Assembly: GCA_934045075.1 (NCBI GenBank)
Contig: OW203724.1
Span: forward strand, 5,319,473-5,383,472
DNA: 64,000 nt
From: Yponomeuta sedellus
Taxonomy: Eukaryota; Arthropoda; Insecta; Lepidoptera; Yponomeutidae
Direction: 5' to 3'
In this document: positions 42,288 to 53,774 of the stretch, in pieces
Position numbering within the stretch: the first letter of the stretch is position 1
Layout: each line of letters begins with the position of its first letter
Made by a program: the position numbers and the translations under genes
The notes under the pieces: generated by a model
The model's input: the letters and a program-made list of their open reading frames with translations, nothing else
Told to the model about the DNA's origin: nothing
Databases searched by the model: none

Positions 42288-43389
42288 AAGATTGCCGCCT
42301 ATTAACTCAGGTATAGTTTAATTATTTTATTTTATTTAGGACACATATAGTTACATACAAGAAATAAAAAGAAAAATAGTAAATATACATAGGTAGATAG
42401 ACAGAGAAACTTTATTACTCAAGCAGAAAAAATACAACCATGATTATACGACGAAGTTATTTCAATTACTCGTTAAATTATTAAATGTAAAGTAGTTAAA
42501 TTTTGCAGTTTTAAAATTTATTTATTTATACCACATCTCCATGTTTCTATACAAAATCGTTTTAAAACATCCCATAAATTGTTGGGCACATACTAAGCAT
42601 CTGGTTGAAAAGCGACCCCAAACTTTGTCACGCTGGATACTTTATCACTTTTAATCACTAAGTCCTCCTGAGTGCAGGTGTTAGGGCATGCACGGCACGA
42701 TTTAAGATGGTCTATTTTTTGAGAAGCACCAAAAGACAGAAAAATTATCGCTGTCTGCAAACCCCCACCATGTTTCCTTATTTCAGCTTACAAAGGCCGG
42801 TTTAGGGATTTTCAAACTGACCAAGGTAATTTATGTCAAGACGGGAGACCCTCTGATAAACCGTTTAGTAATGTTCGTAGTCAATTTGCAACGAAAGTTA
42901 AGAAAATTTACATTTAATTGCATTTTCCCTAAGTAAAGTACATATTTAAATAAAAACTAGTATAAAGTAACTTTCCCGTAACATTTAGTTATGATAAGGT
43001 CAAATCACTGTAGTAAAAAGTTAAAATATTTTTATAATGAAAGTTGCGAGACAGGACCGAAAAATGTTATCCTAAGATGTTTTGTTATTGGACTGCATCT
43101 AGTTATAAAATCTTTCTTTTGAGATATCTAATGGGGAATCCGAAATCATAAAATGTTTGCATTTTAAGCATACCGAATACCTACTGCATATTTGCCGATC
43201 AGCATATTTTATACAGCACGTATCACAAAACGCGGTCAGGTTGCCACTGTTGACATGAATTCTAATATGAGCTGTTATAAAACTAGCAGCAAATTCTGAA
43301 CTCTCTGCACCCCTTATGCCCTACAGAGCTTGGCACGTTAAGGAAAGCTGCTAATTTTACTAATGAACTCATTGGATAAATTGTCGAAT
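42288..43389. other. AT-rich intergenic sequence
   Basis: An ATAGGTAGATAGACAGAGAA tail fragment at 42388-42407. Otherwise no gene or repeat recognised. Confidence 0.35.
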
Positions 43390-43497
43390 AGTCCACCAAC
43401 TCGGGCTTGGCCTTCGCGGTGGAGTACGGCCTAATTTGCCTGCGACACACGAAGAGTCCTGTGCCGTAGCAGAGGGGACATACAAGAGGTTGATATC
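43390..43497 (+). repeat. 5S-derived SINE, divergent tail
   Basis: GTCCACCAACTCGGGCTTGG to AGAGGTTGATATCATC. The most diverged copy seen, so likely an old insertion. Confidence 0.65.
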
Positions 43498-43876
43498 ATC
43501 AATAACGGTATCTATATAGATTTCCCTCTATAGAGGGGTATATTTGCATTACAGGAGTACAATCTTGTCATTACGAGAAAATCACTGAACCAAACCCAAC
43601 TTTTAGTAAGATACATAGGTAGTTAGTGTTGGCAACCCAGCAAATCATACTTGTTTTCATGTTTTATAGCTGTGGCAACATTATGATTTTTCCTCTTCTC
43701 TGTGTTACCGTTGCGACCAAATGACGTACTAAATTATAATAAAATTATTTAATATGTGAAGACTTGTTTCCGTGCTCCAAACCCTCCACAAGTCAGTCCA
43801 GACCTCTACAGTTAGAAAGTAGTACCTTAGATTACGTAGTTAGCAGTACATAGTTAACTAGAAAATAGTAGAGCGG

Positions 43877-43954
43877 TAATTTATTTGACTAAGCATCAGA
43901 TAATTTCTGATGCTTAGTCAAATAAATTATCGGTAATTTATTTGACTAAGCATC
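43877..43954. repeat. Perfect 24-bp-arm palindrome plus a third arm copy
   Basis: TAATTTATTTGACTAAGCAT (CAGA) at 43877-43900 is exactly mirrored at 43906-43929 with a 5-base loop, and the arm repeats directly at 43934-43954. Confidence 0.9.
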
Positions 43955-44938
43955 TGTAAATACATGTTTTTCTATAAAATGTCTAACATGGTATCCAACG
44001 CTGTCTTTCTGTAACTTCCTATATTTATCTGGAACTTCTTGAAGAGTAAATTTCATCTTACTCCCGGCTTAGATGCGGAGTGGTGCACTAGTTTCATTTT
44101 CTGCAAACTCAACTCACCGAAAGGTTTGTGAAAAAAATTCTGCTTTTGCCATCTAAAGAAAATGTTGCGTTCTCTCCCACTGCTGTTTCAGATAACGTTT
44201 AAAAGAAGCTTTTCGCTATATAATATGAGTTTTTCATATCAACGTTGAGATTCATATCAACGCTTAGAAGTTAGAGGACCGCTTTTATAAGCTTTTTAAA
44301 TGCGAAACCACCTAGCAAAGGACGCGCTCGAGCCGATGACAATAATAATATAAACATAATGAGACATTTAAAAGTGAAAATGAAAACCAAATCAAGATCG
44401 AACCTTCTAACTTCCACTTCAGTTTCTTTATTATCACTGCAGGGCACAGGATAGAGAGAGCTCACCGTGGAATGGAAATTTCAAGCGCTAAAGTATCTCA
44501 GACACTAAGGTTTCCTCTCGATGTGTTTTTAGATTCCTTAAAACTCAATGTGTTGTAAACTACTCTACAACCGCAGTTACTGTTTGAATATCGTACTGCC
44601 ACAGCAGTATTCCGTCGAAGCTGCAGTCAGCCAAACATTATCCATTTAACTATTTCATCGGTCCGACTTCAAAACAACTCGGCAACTTTGCTCGTATGTT
44701 TCGGGCAGAGGTGACTTGAAAATTTATCGTCCATATAGGAACTTCACTGTGGAAAGTTTGTGCAATCTTACCTGGGTCAGAGCATTAGACGCGACAAGCG
44801 AGAGCATCAGCTCGACCACTTTAAAAAATTCAGTACTTTTGAAGTAGTTTCTACAGTTTTCTGTAATAAAACGCGGGTATAGTAATTGTAGTGGAGTGGT
44901 TTTAAGGGCAAATAGTCATGCTTTTTAATAAGGCCTTC
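43955..44938. other. Mostly single-copy intergenic sequence
   Basis: GC-balanced in 44490-44830, no window-internal repeats and no convincing exon. Confidence 0.3.
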
Positions 44939-45667
44939 AATCCGCTATTTGACACGTATCAAATTTGACGCCATAAATGAATATTTCCTATAGTATTTTA
45001 CGTAAGAAACCGAAATATATTGATTTTGCTAAGTAAGTATGCAGGATGGCTGCAAAATTTGCAAAGTAAAAAAAAAATTCCTTGTTTAATTCGTAACGGC
45101 GAAAACGCTATTCGCCATCTTGAAAGCATATAAAGTATGTAAACAAACATCTTTCAGCCAGAGCCAGTGGACATTGATTGTTATAGGACTTACATCAAAG
45201 TGATCTTCACATAAATGCACCCGAGTTTTGAGAATTGATAAAGAGTCGGGCTCCCTTTTGGCAAGTTTGAGCCAAGAATGTTAATTTCACTGGGTACACG
45301 AATCCACAACTTCCCGGGGGTCTTTATTGGCGTGTTTTTTCAATCTCGGACAATGCAATAACGATAATTGGTATATTTTGGATGTAAATTCGATGAAATA
45401 ATGGTTGCGTTCTTATTATTCCACTATGCTCAGAGATCACTTACAGAAAATTTAATGTCAAACTTTGTTTACAATTTTTTGGACTTCACACCATAGACAA
45501 AATGGCTGACCGCGTTTTTGGCTGTTTAGGAAAATAAAGTTATAAAAAAAATATTTTAAATATGTTGCTTTTAGGTCCTCAAAAAAAATACTAAAATATT
45601 TTTTGGTCTAATGGAAGAGTTATTTACCTTTTAAGACTTACTTGAAAAGAGAGTCAAATAGCAGATT
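44939..45667 (-). mobile_element. THAP-fragment TIR element, copy 4
   Basis: Ends AATCCGCTATTTGAC and GTCAAATAGCAGATT. The THAP segment has a small deletion (INI-LGSNLPKGSP region) and an insertion near LSIL, but keeps YCIVRD followed by the same TGA. Non-autonomous. Confidence 0.78.
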
Positions 45668-45884
45668 GTACTCTGTTTCTTTACATGTACATTATAAATG
45701 GTATCTGCTCTGGTGTGCAATAAGGAATATTCTTATCTTACCCTTTATCGAGCTAGGCCAAGCTCTCGCCCTGAAACAACTTACAATGCTCTAATATTTG
45801 ATTATTAATAATAATAAAAACTATCACAGAACACAATCACCTGTCCTGGCCCAAACTAGGCGGCCCTGTAACCAGGTAAGGACA

Positions 45885-46190
45885 ATTTTAAAAACCTATT
45901 TAGAGGCTAAAAATTCCACCCATGCCGGGATTCGAACCCGCGACCTCTGGCTATCCGTGCCAGCGCTCTTTCAACTGAGCTAATGGGCGACTCACCGGCA
46001 TCAGTGAAATTTCGAACCTCTTTACAATACTCTCTGTATTACGTACAGGAAGCGACATCTGGCTGAAGTAATTTGCATCACTTGCAGCCCCGAGTACCTA
46101 TTTTGCAGTTAGGTTTTACATCGGAATGATATCGCTGTACCCACATGATTGTATTCTTTTTAATGCACTAACCCGTGCATTAAAAAGACA
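45885..46190 (-). repeat. tRNA-cored retroposon, type B
   Basis: Full inverted tRNA-like unit from AAAACCTATTTAGAGGCT, then a mirrored end (GCACTAACCCGTGC and ATTAAAAAG). Direct flanks AAGGACAATTTT and AGGGACAGTTTT resemble but do not exactly match each other. Confidence 0.75.
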
Positions 46191-46264
46191 GGGACAGTTT
46201 TAAAAAAAGACGTGAGGACGTCACAAACATTGAAATACACTCAAGCTAAGGTAATTTGTACAAA

Positions 46265-46342
46265 TTTACGGCTGTTCGCAGTGGGAGTCGAACTCTCAAC
46301 CTCGGGTAATAGACGTGATACCGCTAGACCAACAAGCCAGTC
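46265..46342 (-). repeat. tRNA-like SINE scrap
   Basis: In sense GGCTTGTTGGTCTAGCGGTA and GAGAGTTCGACTCCCAC give A- and B-box-like blocks, but the acceptor ends do not pair, so it is not a functional tRNA. Confidence 0.5.
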
Positions 46343-46533
46343 TATTCACTAGTTTCACACTGATTTATTTCATCTAGCTTTATTGACGACAGGACTAGAA
46401 TATAAATGACTTGTATTACTTATACTGGTCTTTGGTGTGGATACTCGTAAATAGATAGAATACTCTTTACCATATTACACCAGGCATCTTCAAGCCATTT
46501 CATAAGTGCAACCTTTGATTAAAACGACACCTA

Positions 46534-46785
46534 ATGGTGAGTGTAAACAAGCAGCGTTGCCGAATATTTCCTTCTGTGGTGCGATCACAAACATTTTGGA
46601 GGAGGCGTTGTCATGGCAACCAGGAGGCATACGCGCAGCTGCGCAAGATGCCCCGCCCACCATCTGTTGCGCGCCGTATGCCCACTGGTACGCCAGTACT
46701 ATTAGTATCTCCCGATGGACGAACACTGATTGCTTACCCGATCATTGTTACAGCTGACCGCTACAAATCAGGCTACCGCTACTAG
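46534..46785 (+). CDS. Candidate terminal exon, product unrecognised
   Basis: An open frame of 83 codons lies in a GC-richer patch, ending RRMPTGTPVLLVSPDGRTLI and AYPIIVTADRYKSGYRY, then TAG. An AATAAA lies about 25 nt after the stop. The later half (from KMPRPPS) looks protein-like, not repeat-like, and matches no repeat in the window. I do not recognise the family. No upstream exon, acceptor or promoter was pinned down, and the ATG at 46534 is immediately followed by a donor-like GTGAGT, so the true start may be an acceptor further in. Could be a chance frame. Confidence 0.3.
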   Translation: MVSVNKQRCRIFPSVVRSQTFWRRRCHGNQEAYAQLRKMPRPPSVARRMPTGTPVLLVSPDGRTLIAYPIIVTADRYKSGYRY

Positions 46786-46789
46786 CTCA

Positions 46790-47561
46790 GTGACTTGATG
46801 ACTTTCGGTAATAAAGACGAAAAGGTTCAGTGAAAGTTTAAGCTCCACGTGAGACGGCGAAAACACGTGGACTTGTTCAAAAGACGTTATCGGTGGTCAC
46901 TTTAGCTCCCTCTGGTCCCTGTGAAATTGTTCAGTGCGTCTCGCTCGCGCATGTCAAATTGAATCAGGTAGGTGATAACACAGAAGATGGCATTGTGGGA
47001 AAACACTGAAAGTAATGTTACTTACCATATTGATTTACTACCTATAAAATAATCAACGCAACAAATTTACGAGCTTTTTGTTAAAACTATACATATGAGT
47101 ATATTAGAAAGCAGATTAATTAGCACGAAATGAATTATAATTACTTAATAACACAGGACGATTTCAAAGTCAATATAGGTTCGCTTAGAGTGGACGCCAC
47201 CGGAAAGTGTACTTTGTAAGTAATATTAATTTTGGTCTACCCTCATTAGATTAAGCGTAACACTTCTAAAATTTTTAGCAAATAAAGGATTTGTGTCTGT
47301 ATTAATGATTAAACTTTTCTCTGGATTCCATTTGCCGTGAAGAAAGAAAGACATTGTTAAGGCCGTTTCCAATATACGTTCCATCGCAGTAGTTCACAGA
47401 CTTGACATGATTTATATAAATGTAACTACACAAACCCGATACTGCTAGAATCCTGGCGGTGCCACAAAAAAATATACAATAGAATCGTAAATATAAACCT
47501 TAAATCAATAAATGGCTTACACTTGTCAAAGGCAAGTATGACAAGTAAATTTTATCGTACA
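46790..47561. other. Intergenic sequence
   Basis: No repeat or coding match. AT-rich from 47000 on. Confidence 0.35.
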
Positions 47562-48095
47562 CTAGCTTTTGCCTGCAACTCCGTCCTCGTGGACTTTAGT
47601 GGCTATAAAATTTTGCAACCCCGTTCACTCCCTTAAGGCTTAAAATTTGAAAAAACAGCGAAACACGTGTTTAATCAATTGTGTTAAAGAGTATTTATTT
47701 AAAATTTCAAGAAAATTAGACAACATTCTTTATACCTATTTAGAGGCTAAAAATCAATAATGGAATGCTCAATTGAAAGAGCGCTGGCACGGATAGCCAG
47801 CCGGATAGGGTGAAATTTTTAGCCTCTAAATAGGTTTTTTAAATTTGTCCTTAGCACGGGTTAGTGCATTAAAAATAAAAATAGTATATTCTATATACCT
47901 CCCATACAAATTTTGGCAACCCTTTTCGCCCCCTTAGGGGATGAATTAAAAAAAATCCATAGTCTTATTCCTTACCTACATTATATATAGACCCTCTGAG
48001 CAAAATTTCAGCTTCCTCGGTCCAACGGCTTGGGCTGGGCGTTGATGAGTGACTGAGTCAGGACTTTCAATTTTATATTATAATAATATATAGAT
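47562..48095 (-). mobile_element. Non-autonomous Helitron carrying a tRNA-cored insertion
   Basis: On the minus strand it starts TCTATATATTATTATAATAT after an A and ends GGCAAAAGCTAG before a T. The element at 47735-47885 is inserted inside. A different Helitron subfamily from the 183-bp copies. Confidence 0.6.
47735..47885. repeat. tRNA-cored retroposon, collapsed, in Helitron
   Basis: TACCTATTTAGAGGCTAAAA, part of the tRNA-like core, then TTTTTAGCCTCTAAATAGG and the A-rich tail. Near-duplicate flanks ATTCTTTATA and ATTCTATATA differ by one base. Confidence 0.7.
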
Positions 48096-48277
48096 AAATC
48101 AATCAATGGCCTCATTCCATTTATTGCAACTATTTAACCTCCTAACTTCTGAAGATAAAAAATACTCTGAATCTTATAAAAGAACGTATGATTAAAATAA
48201 ACATTTGTCCGAAAAAATTATGCAAAAAAATTTTGGACCTATAACAGTAACTTTTCCAGATCCTCTTTTTTAAAGTT

Positions 48278-48350
48278 CATTGGATGTGAATTAAGAAAGT
48301 TATGTATAACGTCCTGTGCAAAGGACGCTATATATAACTTTCCTAATTCA
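48278..48350. ncRNA. Hairpin of pre-miRNA size (unconfirmed)
   Basis: A 32-nt arm ATGTGAATTAAGAAAGTTAT...CGTCCT pairs with its downstream mirror with three non-Watson-Crick positions, leaving a 6-base loop. Size and imperfection suit a microRNA precursor, but a collapsed MITE is equally possible. Confidence 0.3.
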
Positions 48351-49023
48351 CATTGACTTTAGGTTACGCAGCGTTTTTGGATCATTTACGTTGGTGACAA
48401 AACGTTTGGTTCAGGATGAAACATCTCGAACTCCCTGATGTAATGTATACGGTATATTATATTTTTGTTACCTTAAATTTTTATTTGAAACAAATATATT
48501 TGCAAATGTTTCTTTTTAAATGTAATTTACTAAGATACAAAGTAACATAGACAATAATTAAAACAATTTACAAAAATTTCGTCCACAAAGTCCGAGAAAA
48601 AATAGCAAATAGGTCGTGTTGAACTTAGATAGTGCCACGCGACTTCTTTTACAAATTTAATATACGCTTTAAATCACGCGTTTCCCTAACACTGATTGGC
48701 AAAATCTTTCACCATGATGGCTTGCCATTGACCTGCTGAAAAGAAGAACGACGCGCGACAATAATAAAAATTCAAACATATATTGCTCTTCTGATGCTGG
48801 ATGTAGAGAGCAGTGTTGATCTAAAGTCTGGAGTACATTATCCGGTCTGCGAGGCGTCAGACTGCGTCATTAGTCACCGTTTTCTCGCCATCTTTTATTT
48901 CCCGAATCGCGCAAGATATAATGCGGTAGCGAGGAGCTATTCTTGCCACTAGAATATTGTTCATTTGCTGCAAAGAGAGCTAACTGTGCGCTAAGTTTCA
49001 TAAGTCGTTAATTATTCGGCTTT
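48351..49023. other. Intergenic; single-copy patch at 48820-49015
   Basis: The patch is GC-balanced, unlike the AT-rich flanks, and has no repeat match. No coding frame. Confidence 0.3.
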
Positions 49024-49135
49024 ATAATAAACGGGTCTAATCATGATAATTTATTAGATAAAATGTAAACAATTGCGATAAGACCCGTTTAACAAATAAA
49101 TATATATTAGTATCGCGAATCATTAAGAAATACGC
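49024..49135. repeat. MITE family H, short form
   Basis: ATAAACGGGTCTAATCATGA mirrored by CGATAAGACCCGTTTAAC, then the family end GTATCGCGAATCATTAAGAA. Confidence 0.7.
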
Positions 49136-49395
49136 AATAGATTTTTTTGACCAAAAGAAGACAAAAAAATAAAACGTTTTGTTTTCCACGTCTCAAAATA
49201 TGCCAAAAATTTGGTTACCTACTGTAAAAACGGTTTCTATTGACTACAATATTATCTTTCTGACAGATCTTTTTACAACCGCCTGCAAAAAAAAGGGCGA
49301 CAGCAATCGGCTGGTTCTAGGTCATGGTGACGTCAAAATAGCAACAGAAACAAAATCGCCATTTCATTTTTCTGTATATAGTATAGTTATATTCT

Positions 49396-50035
49396 TAAAA
49401 AACCTATTTAGAGGCTAAAAATTTCACCCATGCCGGGATTCGAACCCGGAACCTCTGGCTATCCGTACCAGCGCTCTACCAATTGAGCCAATGGGCGACT
49501 CACGGCATCAGTGAAATTTCGAACCTCTACAATATTCTCTGTATTACGTACAGTCAGCGACATCTGACATAAGCAAATTGCATTACTTACAGCCCCGACT
49601 ACCTACTTTGCAGTTAGGTTTTAACATCGGAACGATATCACTGTACCCACATGATTACACTATTTTTATTTTTAATGCACTAACCCGTGCTAGGGAACAA
49701 ATTTAAAAACCTATTTAGAGGCTAAAAATTTCACCCATGCCGGGATTCGAACCCGCAACCTCTGGCTATCCGTACCAGCGCTCTACCAATTGAGCCAATG
49801 GGCGACTCACGGCATCAGTGAAATTTCGAACCTCTTTACAATATTCTCTCTATTGCGTACAGGCAGCGACATCTAACTTAAGCAAATTGCATTACTTACA
49901 GCCCCGACTACCTACTTTGCAGTTAGGTTTTAACATCGGAACGATATCACTGTACCCACATGATTACACTATTTTTATTTTTAATGCACTAACCCGTGCT
50001 AGGGAACAAATTTAAAAACCTATTTAGAGGCTATT
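49396..50035 (-). repeat. tRNA-cored retroposon, type A, tandem dimer with 12-bp TSD
   Basis: TAGTTATATTCT at 49384-49395 and 50036-50047 flanks two direct units of about 305 bp. Both tRNA-like cores are present on the minus strand. The right end stops inside the GAGGCTA block and not at the usual A-rich tail, so the dimer is permuted relative to 27909-28164. Confidence 0.85.
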
Positions 50036-50057
50036 TAGTTATATTCTGCTAAACTTG

Positions 50058-50228
50058 ACCCGAGGACTTATGAGCGGCTTGATAACTTCTGACAGTAAGG
50101 CCCGCCACTGTCTTACAATCCTGCATCAACCCGGACTAGGCTTCCGGGGTGGAGTATGGCCTAACCTTCCCGCACTGCAGGAAGAGCGCCGTGCTCCAGC
50201 AGTGGGGACATTCAAGGGTTAATATCAA
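50058..50228 (+). repeat. 5S-derived SINE, 3' half
   Basis: GGCTTGATAACTTCTGACAG to AAGGGTTAATATC. 5' truncated. Confidence 0.8.
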
Positions 50229-50496
50229 ACGATAACGAGCAAAAACTTATTTGAAACTATTTATTGCAGGGGTCCGTGCGGTAAAATTGTAATAAGATGA
50301 ATACTCGATGAACCTCGAATACACTATGTTTTTCTCCACCGTAGCTTGGAGTCGGTGGCTTACATTTTACACTGTAGATTGAAATTTAGCAAACGGAATG
50401 TGAATTCGTTCTTCTTCTTCTTTGGTCCCCTTATTGATACAAAGGCTTTTCATTAACCTCTGATCGTAGCTAAAAATAGCACCTCTAGCCAACGAT

Positions 50497-50585
50497 CGAT
50501 ATCAACCCTTGTGTGTCCCCACTGTCGGGGCACGGGTCTCTTCCTGAAGCGCAGGAAGGTTAGGCCATACTCCTGCACGGGTGCT
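50497..50585 (-). repeat. 5S-derived SINE, tail only
   Basis: GATATCAACCCTTGTGTGTC to AGGCCATACTCC. Confidence 0.75.
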
Positions 50586-50820
50586 AAGCCATGGTCATGG
50601 TAAATTGGTAATCGTCAAAATAAAATATTTTATTTTATCCTAAATCTGTAAGTAGAAGGTTGATGATATCAGTATTGGTCCAAAGCTCCAAACATTAAAT
50701 AAGGTTTTTTGTTTTTGTAAAATAAATAAAAAAAAAGAGTACTGTATCAAAGTCAAAAGAAATCCAGTAATTTTAAATTTCAGTTTGAAATTAATGGGTA
50801 CAGAAAAAACATCGTTATCG

Positions 50821-51177
50821 TCACCAACCCTTGTATGTCCCCACTGCTGGGGCACGGGTCTCTTCCTGCATCGCAGGAAGATTTTTAGGCCATACTCCAC
50901 CACGGGGACCAGGTCCGGGTTGGTGGAGGATTTTAAGACAGTGGCGGGCCTTACTGTGAGAAGTTATCAAGCCGTCTCTGACATGGTTTAACGACTGTCT
51001 TTACATGACAGCCGGCACCAACAGCTTAACGTGCCTTGCGAAGCACGGAAACGCTCAGAAAAATGCCACTAGCGGTAGTCACGGGACGCTCACCCATGCT
51101 GCACCTGACCACGCCTGTTGTTGCTAAACTCAAGTGATTGATTCCAATCAGTCGGTTCGCCTAGGCCACGAGCGCTT
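50821..51177 (-). repeat. 5S-derived SINE (nearly full length)
   Basis: Tail TCACCAACCCTTGTATGTCC, full body, and the head with GGTTCGCCTAGGCCACGAGC. Confidence 0.85.
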
Positions 51178-52522
51178 AAAAAACATGGTACCTACTGAAA
51201 AAACATGGCGTAAAAAAGTTGATTTTAAACTATAACTGCCACATAACACAATCACGTATCTTCGTCTCAAACTAGCATCTCCCGCGCTATCGTGACCATG
51301 GAAAGGTTGTACAATTTCAATATGTTTCTCAATATGTCCTTAAGGCCTACAGTGTCTAATCTAATTCGTAGATTTTGAGGCTCGGTTCTCGCCAAAACAT
51401 TCAAGTGAGGAGCTTCAAGTAAGGAGCAATTCCGCCCCTAAAATACCTACGCTGAAAATTTATGGAAGTTTAAAACTATACTTTCAAATTATCGTACCTA
51501 GCACGTGCGATTTACGGTTGCTTAGCGCAGGTTGGGCTATAATTACAACTAGCAGGTCTTACATTGCTGTTTTGGTAGCGATGTTGATACAGCGCCCATG
51601 GGTGAAGGGATCGCTCGGACGATGCAATGCCTGGGACATGTTTTTTAAATGGCGTAGGCTTGCCCAGCACCTGTACTATCCTGAAAGCTTAATTAGCCTA
51701 GGCCACAGAAAAAAAAGTAAATATATTGAGCCAACCAAGCTGCGGGTTTCGTCACGATGTACGATGTGTTACCGTGTCCTATATGATTAAACAAATAATC
51801 ATTGTAGTAAACACGCGTGGAAATTAGGCAAGCATATAGATCCCCCGTATGTCAAGAAAAGAGCTCACAGTTGCTTCGAGTTAGTCGTGCGTGACGACTT
51901 TCACCCCATTCTGACTGCACGTGTTTCTCAAGCGCTTGACAAAAGACAAGTTAAAAATGTAAATATCTTTAGTACCTAGTGTTCATTTGATAAGACAAGT
52001 TTCTAACCTATTCCAAGCTTGAGGGATTTGATTACGTACACAGGCCATCGGAATAAAATCTTAGGTTTTCGATGAATTGGAGCTCTATGCCTTATAGTTA
52101 AGAGTGAAACTTGTTTACTTTTATTCAGGGTGGATTGTTCTCAACAGCTTCACAATGGAACCTGCCAAATTGTCTTAGCCGTAACTTGAAGGGAATTGTA
52201 ACAAATTTCATTTGGTAATAATTTGTTTTACTGGTTAAACATTCCGCTATTGTCTACGCGGTCTATTGAAAAGGTTTTTTCAATGATTTAAAGCTGTCAG
52301 TAAGCATTTTCTTCGATGGTATTGAAATTAATAAAATTTACTACTTATTCCGCTGGCTCAGCGACCCGAAGTGGGTCTTGGCCTCCGACGCAAGAATCTT
52401 TAAATTACGCGGTCTTTTGCCAATTAGTGCCAATAATAAAACGAATACATATTTTTTGTTTCTTATTTAACCAACTAGTTACTACAAGTTAAGTGCATTT
52501 GTGAAATTATAGTAGCAATCGT
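51178..52522. other. Intergenic; one dispersed segment
   Basis: 51640-51715 matches 13030-13100 (TGCCCAGCACCTGTACTATC). Otherwise no recognised element. The 90-codon frame at 51518 overlaps that repeat and is not a gene. Confidence 0.35.
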
Positions 52523-52559
52523 TATCAACCCTTGTATGTCCCCACTGCTGGGGCACGAG
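52523..52559 (-). repeat. 5S-derived SINE, extreme 3' end
   Basis: ATCAACCCTTGTATGTCCCC and CTGCTGGGGCACGAG only. Confidence 0.7.
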
Positions 52560-52900
52560 AGGTGAAGCTTTTTCAGTGAGACTATGAAGATCTATATTTT
52601 TTTGTACATCTCAAACAAACTAAACGTAGGATTCATGGTTTAGAAGAAGAAGTGAAAAAGAAGAAGAAAGATATTTATTAACGTTAATTAATTAACACAT
52701 CAGTCACAAACACAAACAACAATAAAATATTTTCGAACTAATACTTTCGTAAGTACTACACATTATTTACTTTTGACCGAATAACCTCACTAGGTTCTTT
52801 GTCGGAAGAGTCCTACCAGGTTTCGCTCTGATTCGCAGAGCTTATAGTAAAAATCAAATAACAATTAAATAAGTACAATTCAATAGACGTAACAACAAAC

Positions 52901-53232
52901 AATCACTCACTTGAGTTAAGCAGCAACAGGCGCGGACAGGTACAGGATGAGTGACCGTCCCGCGACAAGCGCTAGTGGCATTTTTCCGAGCGCTTCCGTG
53001 CTTCGCAAGGCACGTTAAGCCGTTGGTGCCGGCTGTCATGTAATGGCAGTCGTTAAGCCATGTCAGAGGCCATATGGGCGGCTTGATAACTTCTGACAGT
53101 AAGGCCCGCCACTGTCTTACAATCCTCCACCAACCCGGACTTGGCCCCCGTGGTGGAGTATGGCCTAACCTTCCTGCGATGCAGGAAGAGACCCGAGCCC
53201 CAGCAGTGGGGACATACAAGGGTTGATACCGA
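52901..53232 (+). repeat. 5S-derived SINE, head slightly truncated
   Basis: Begins AATCACTCACTTGAGTTAAG inside the 5S-like region, keeps GGATGAGTGACCGTCCCG (box C-like) and all of the body and tail. Confidence 0.85.
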
Positions 53233-53356
53233 AAAGGTGTGTCTCCTGCTGCAAAAGGCAGCTATCTTAGCGGTGCGCTAAGGGTTTGAGCCCTCAGCGC
53301 GTCCAGACCGTTAGAATCATAACTTGTAAAACCTTATAACAAGGCCTTATATCAAC

Positions 53357-53505
53357 AACAACATTTACATACAGGCTCATACATTGCTTCTGGCCCCACG
53401 CTAGGATACTCCGTGCGTGGGAACCAGAAACAACGACATCACAAACATGTAAACATCCAAGACCTGGGTTTTTTTCTGTCCCCATCCGGGGTTGGAACTA
53501 CTCAC
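53357..53505 (-). repeat. tRNA-headed SINE, family C, head truncated
   Basis: CATTTACATACAGGCTCATA, CCCCACGCTAGGATACTCCG and GGAACCAGAAACAACGACAT; the tRNA-like head is cut after the B box. Confidence 0.75.
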
Positions 53506-53774
53506 AAACACAACATTAGTTATGTTTGCATCAAATATTATGGTTTTATTATGTAATACCTAACCTAAGATTTATTATTTTGTAAATAAATAAACTTGTT
53601 GTAGTCAAAATCTGATAAGATAAGATTATACTTCATTTAATTATCTATTAAAGCATTTAAAATATACAATATTTTAAATCATTAATTAACGTAAATTCTT
53701 ATTAGAAATACATAATTATTTAGTTTAACATATTGTGGCTGAATGGCGGTGTTCGGTGCCTCTGGACTTAACCT

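Noticed and set aside
52854..53219. 121-codon frame, and similar frames at 14880, 29566, 32911, 50785, 56587 and 61804
   Set aside because: They run across copies of the 5S-derived SINE; the same peptide pieces recur on whichever strand the SINE lies, so they are not genes.
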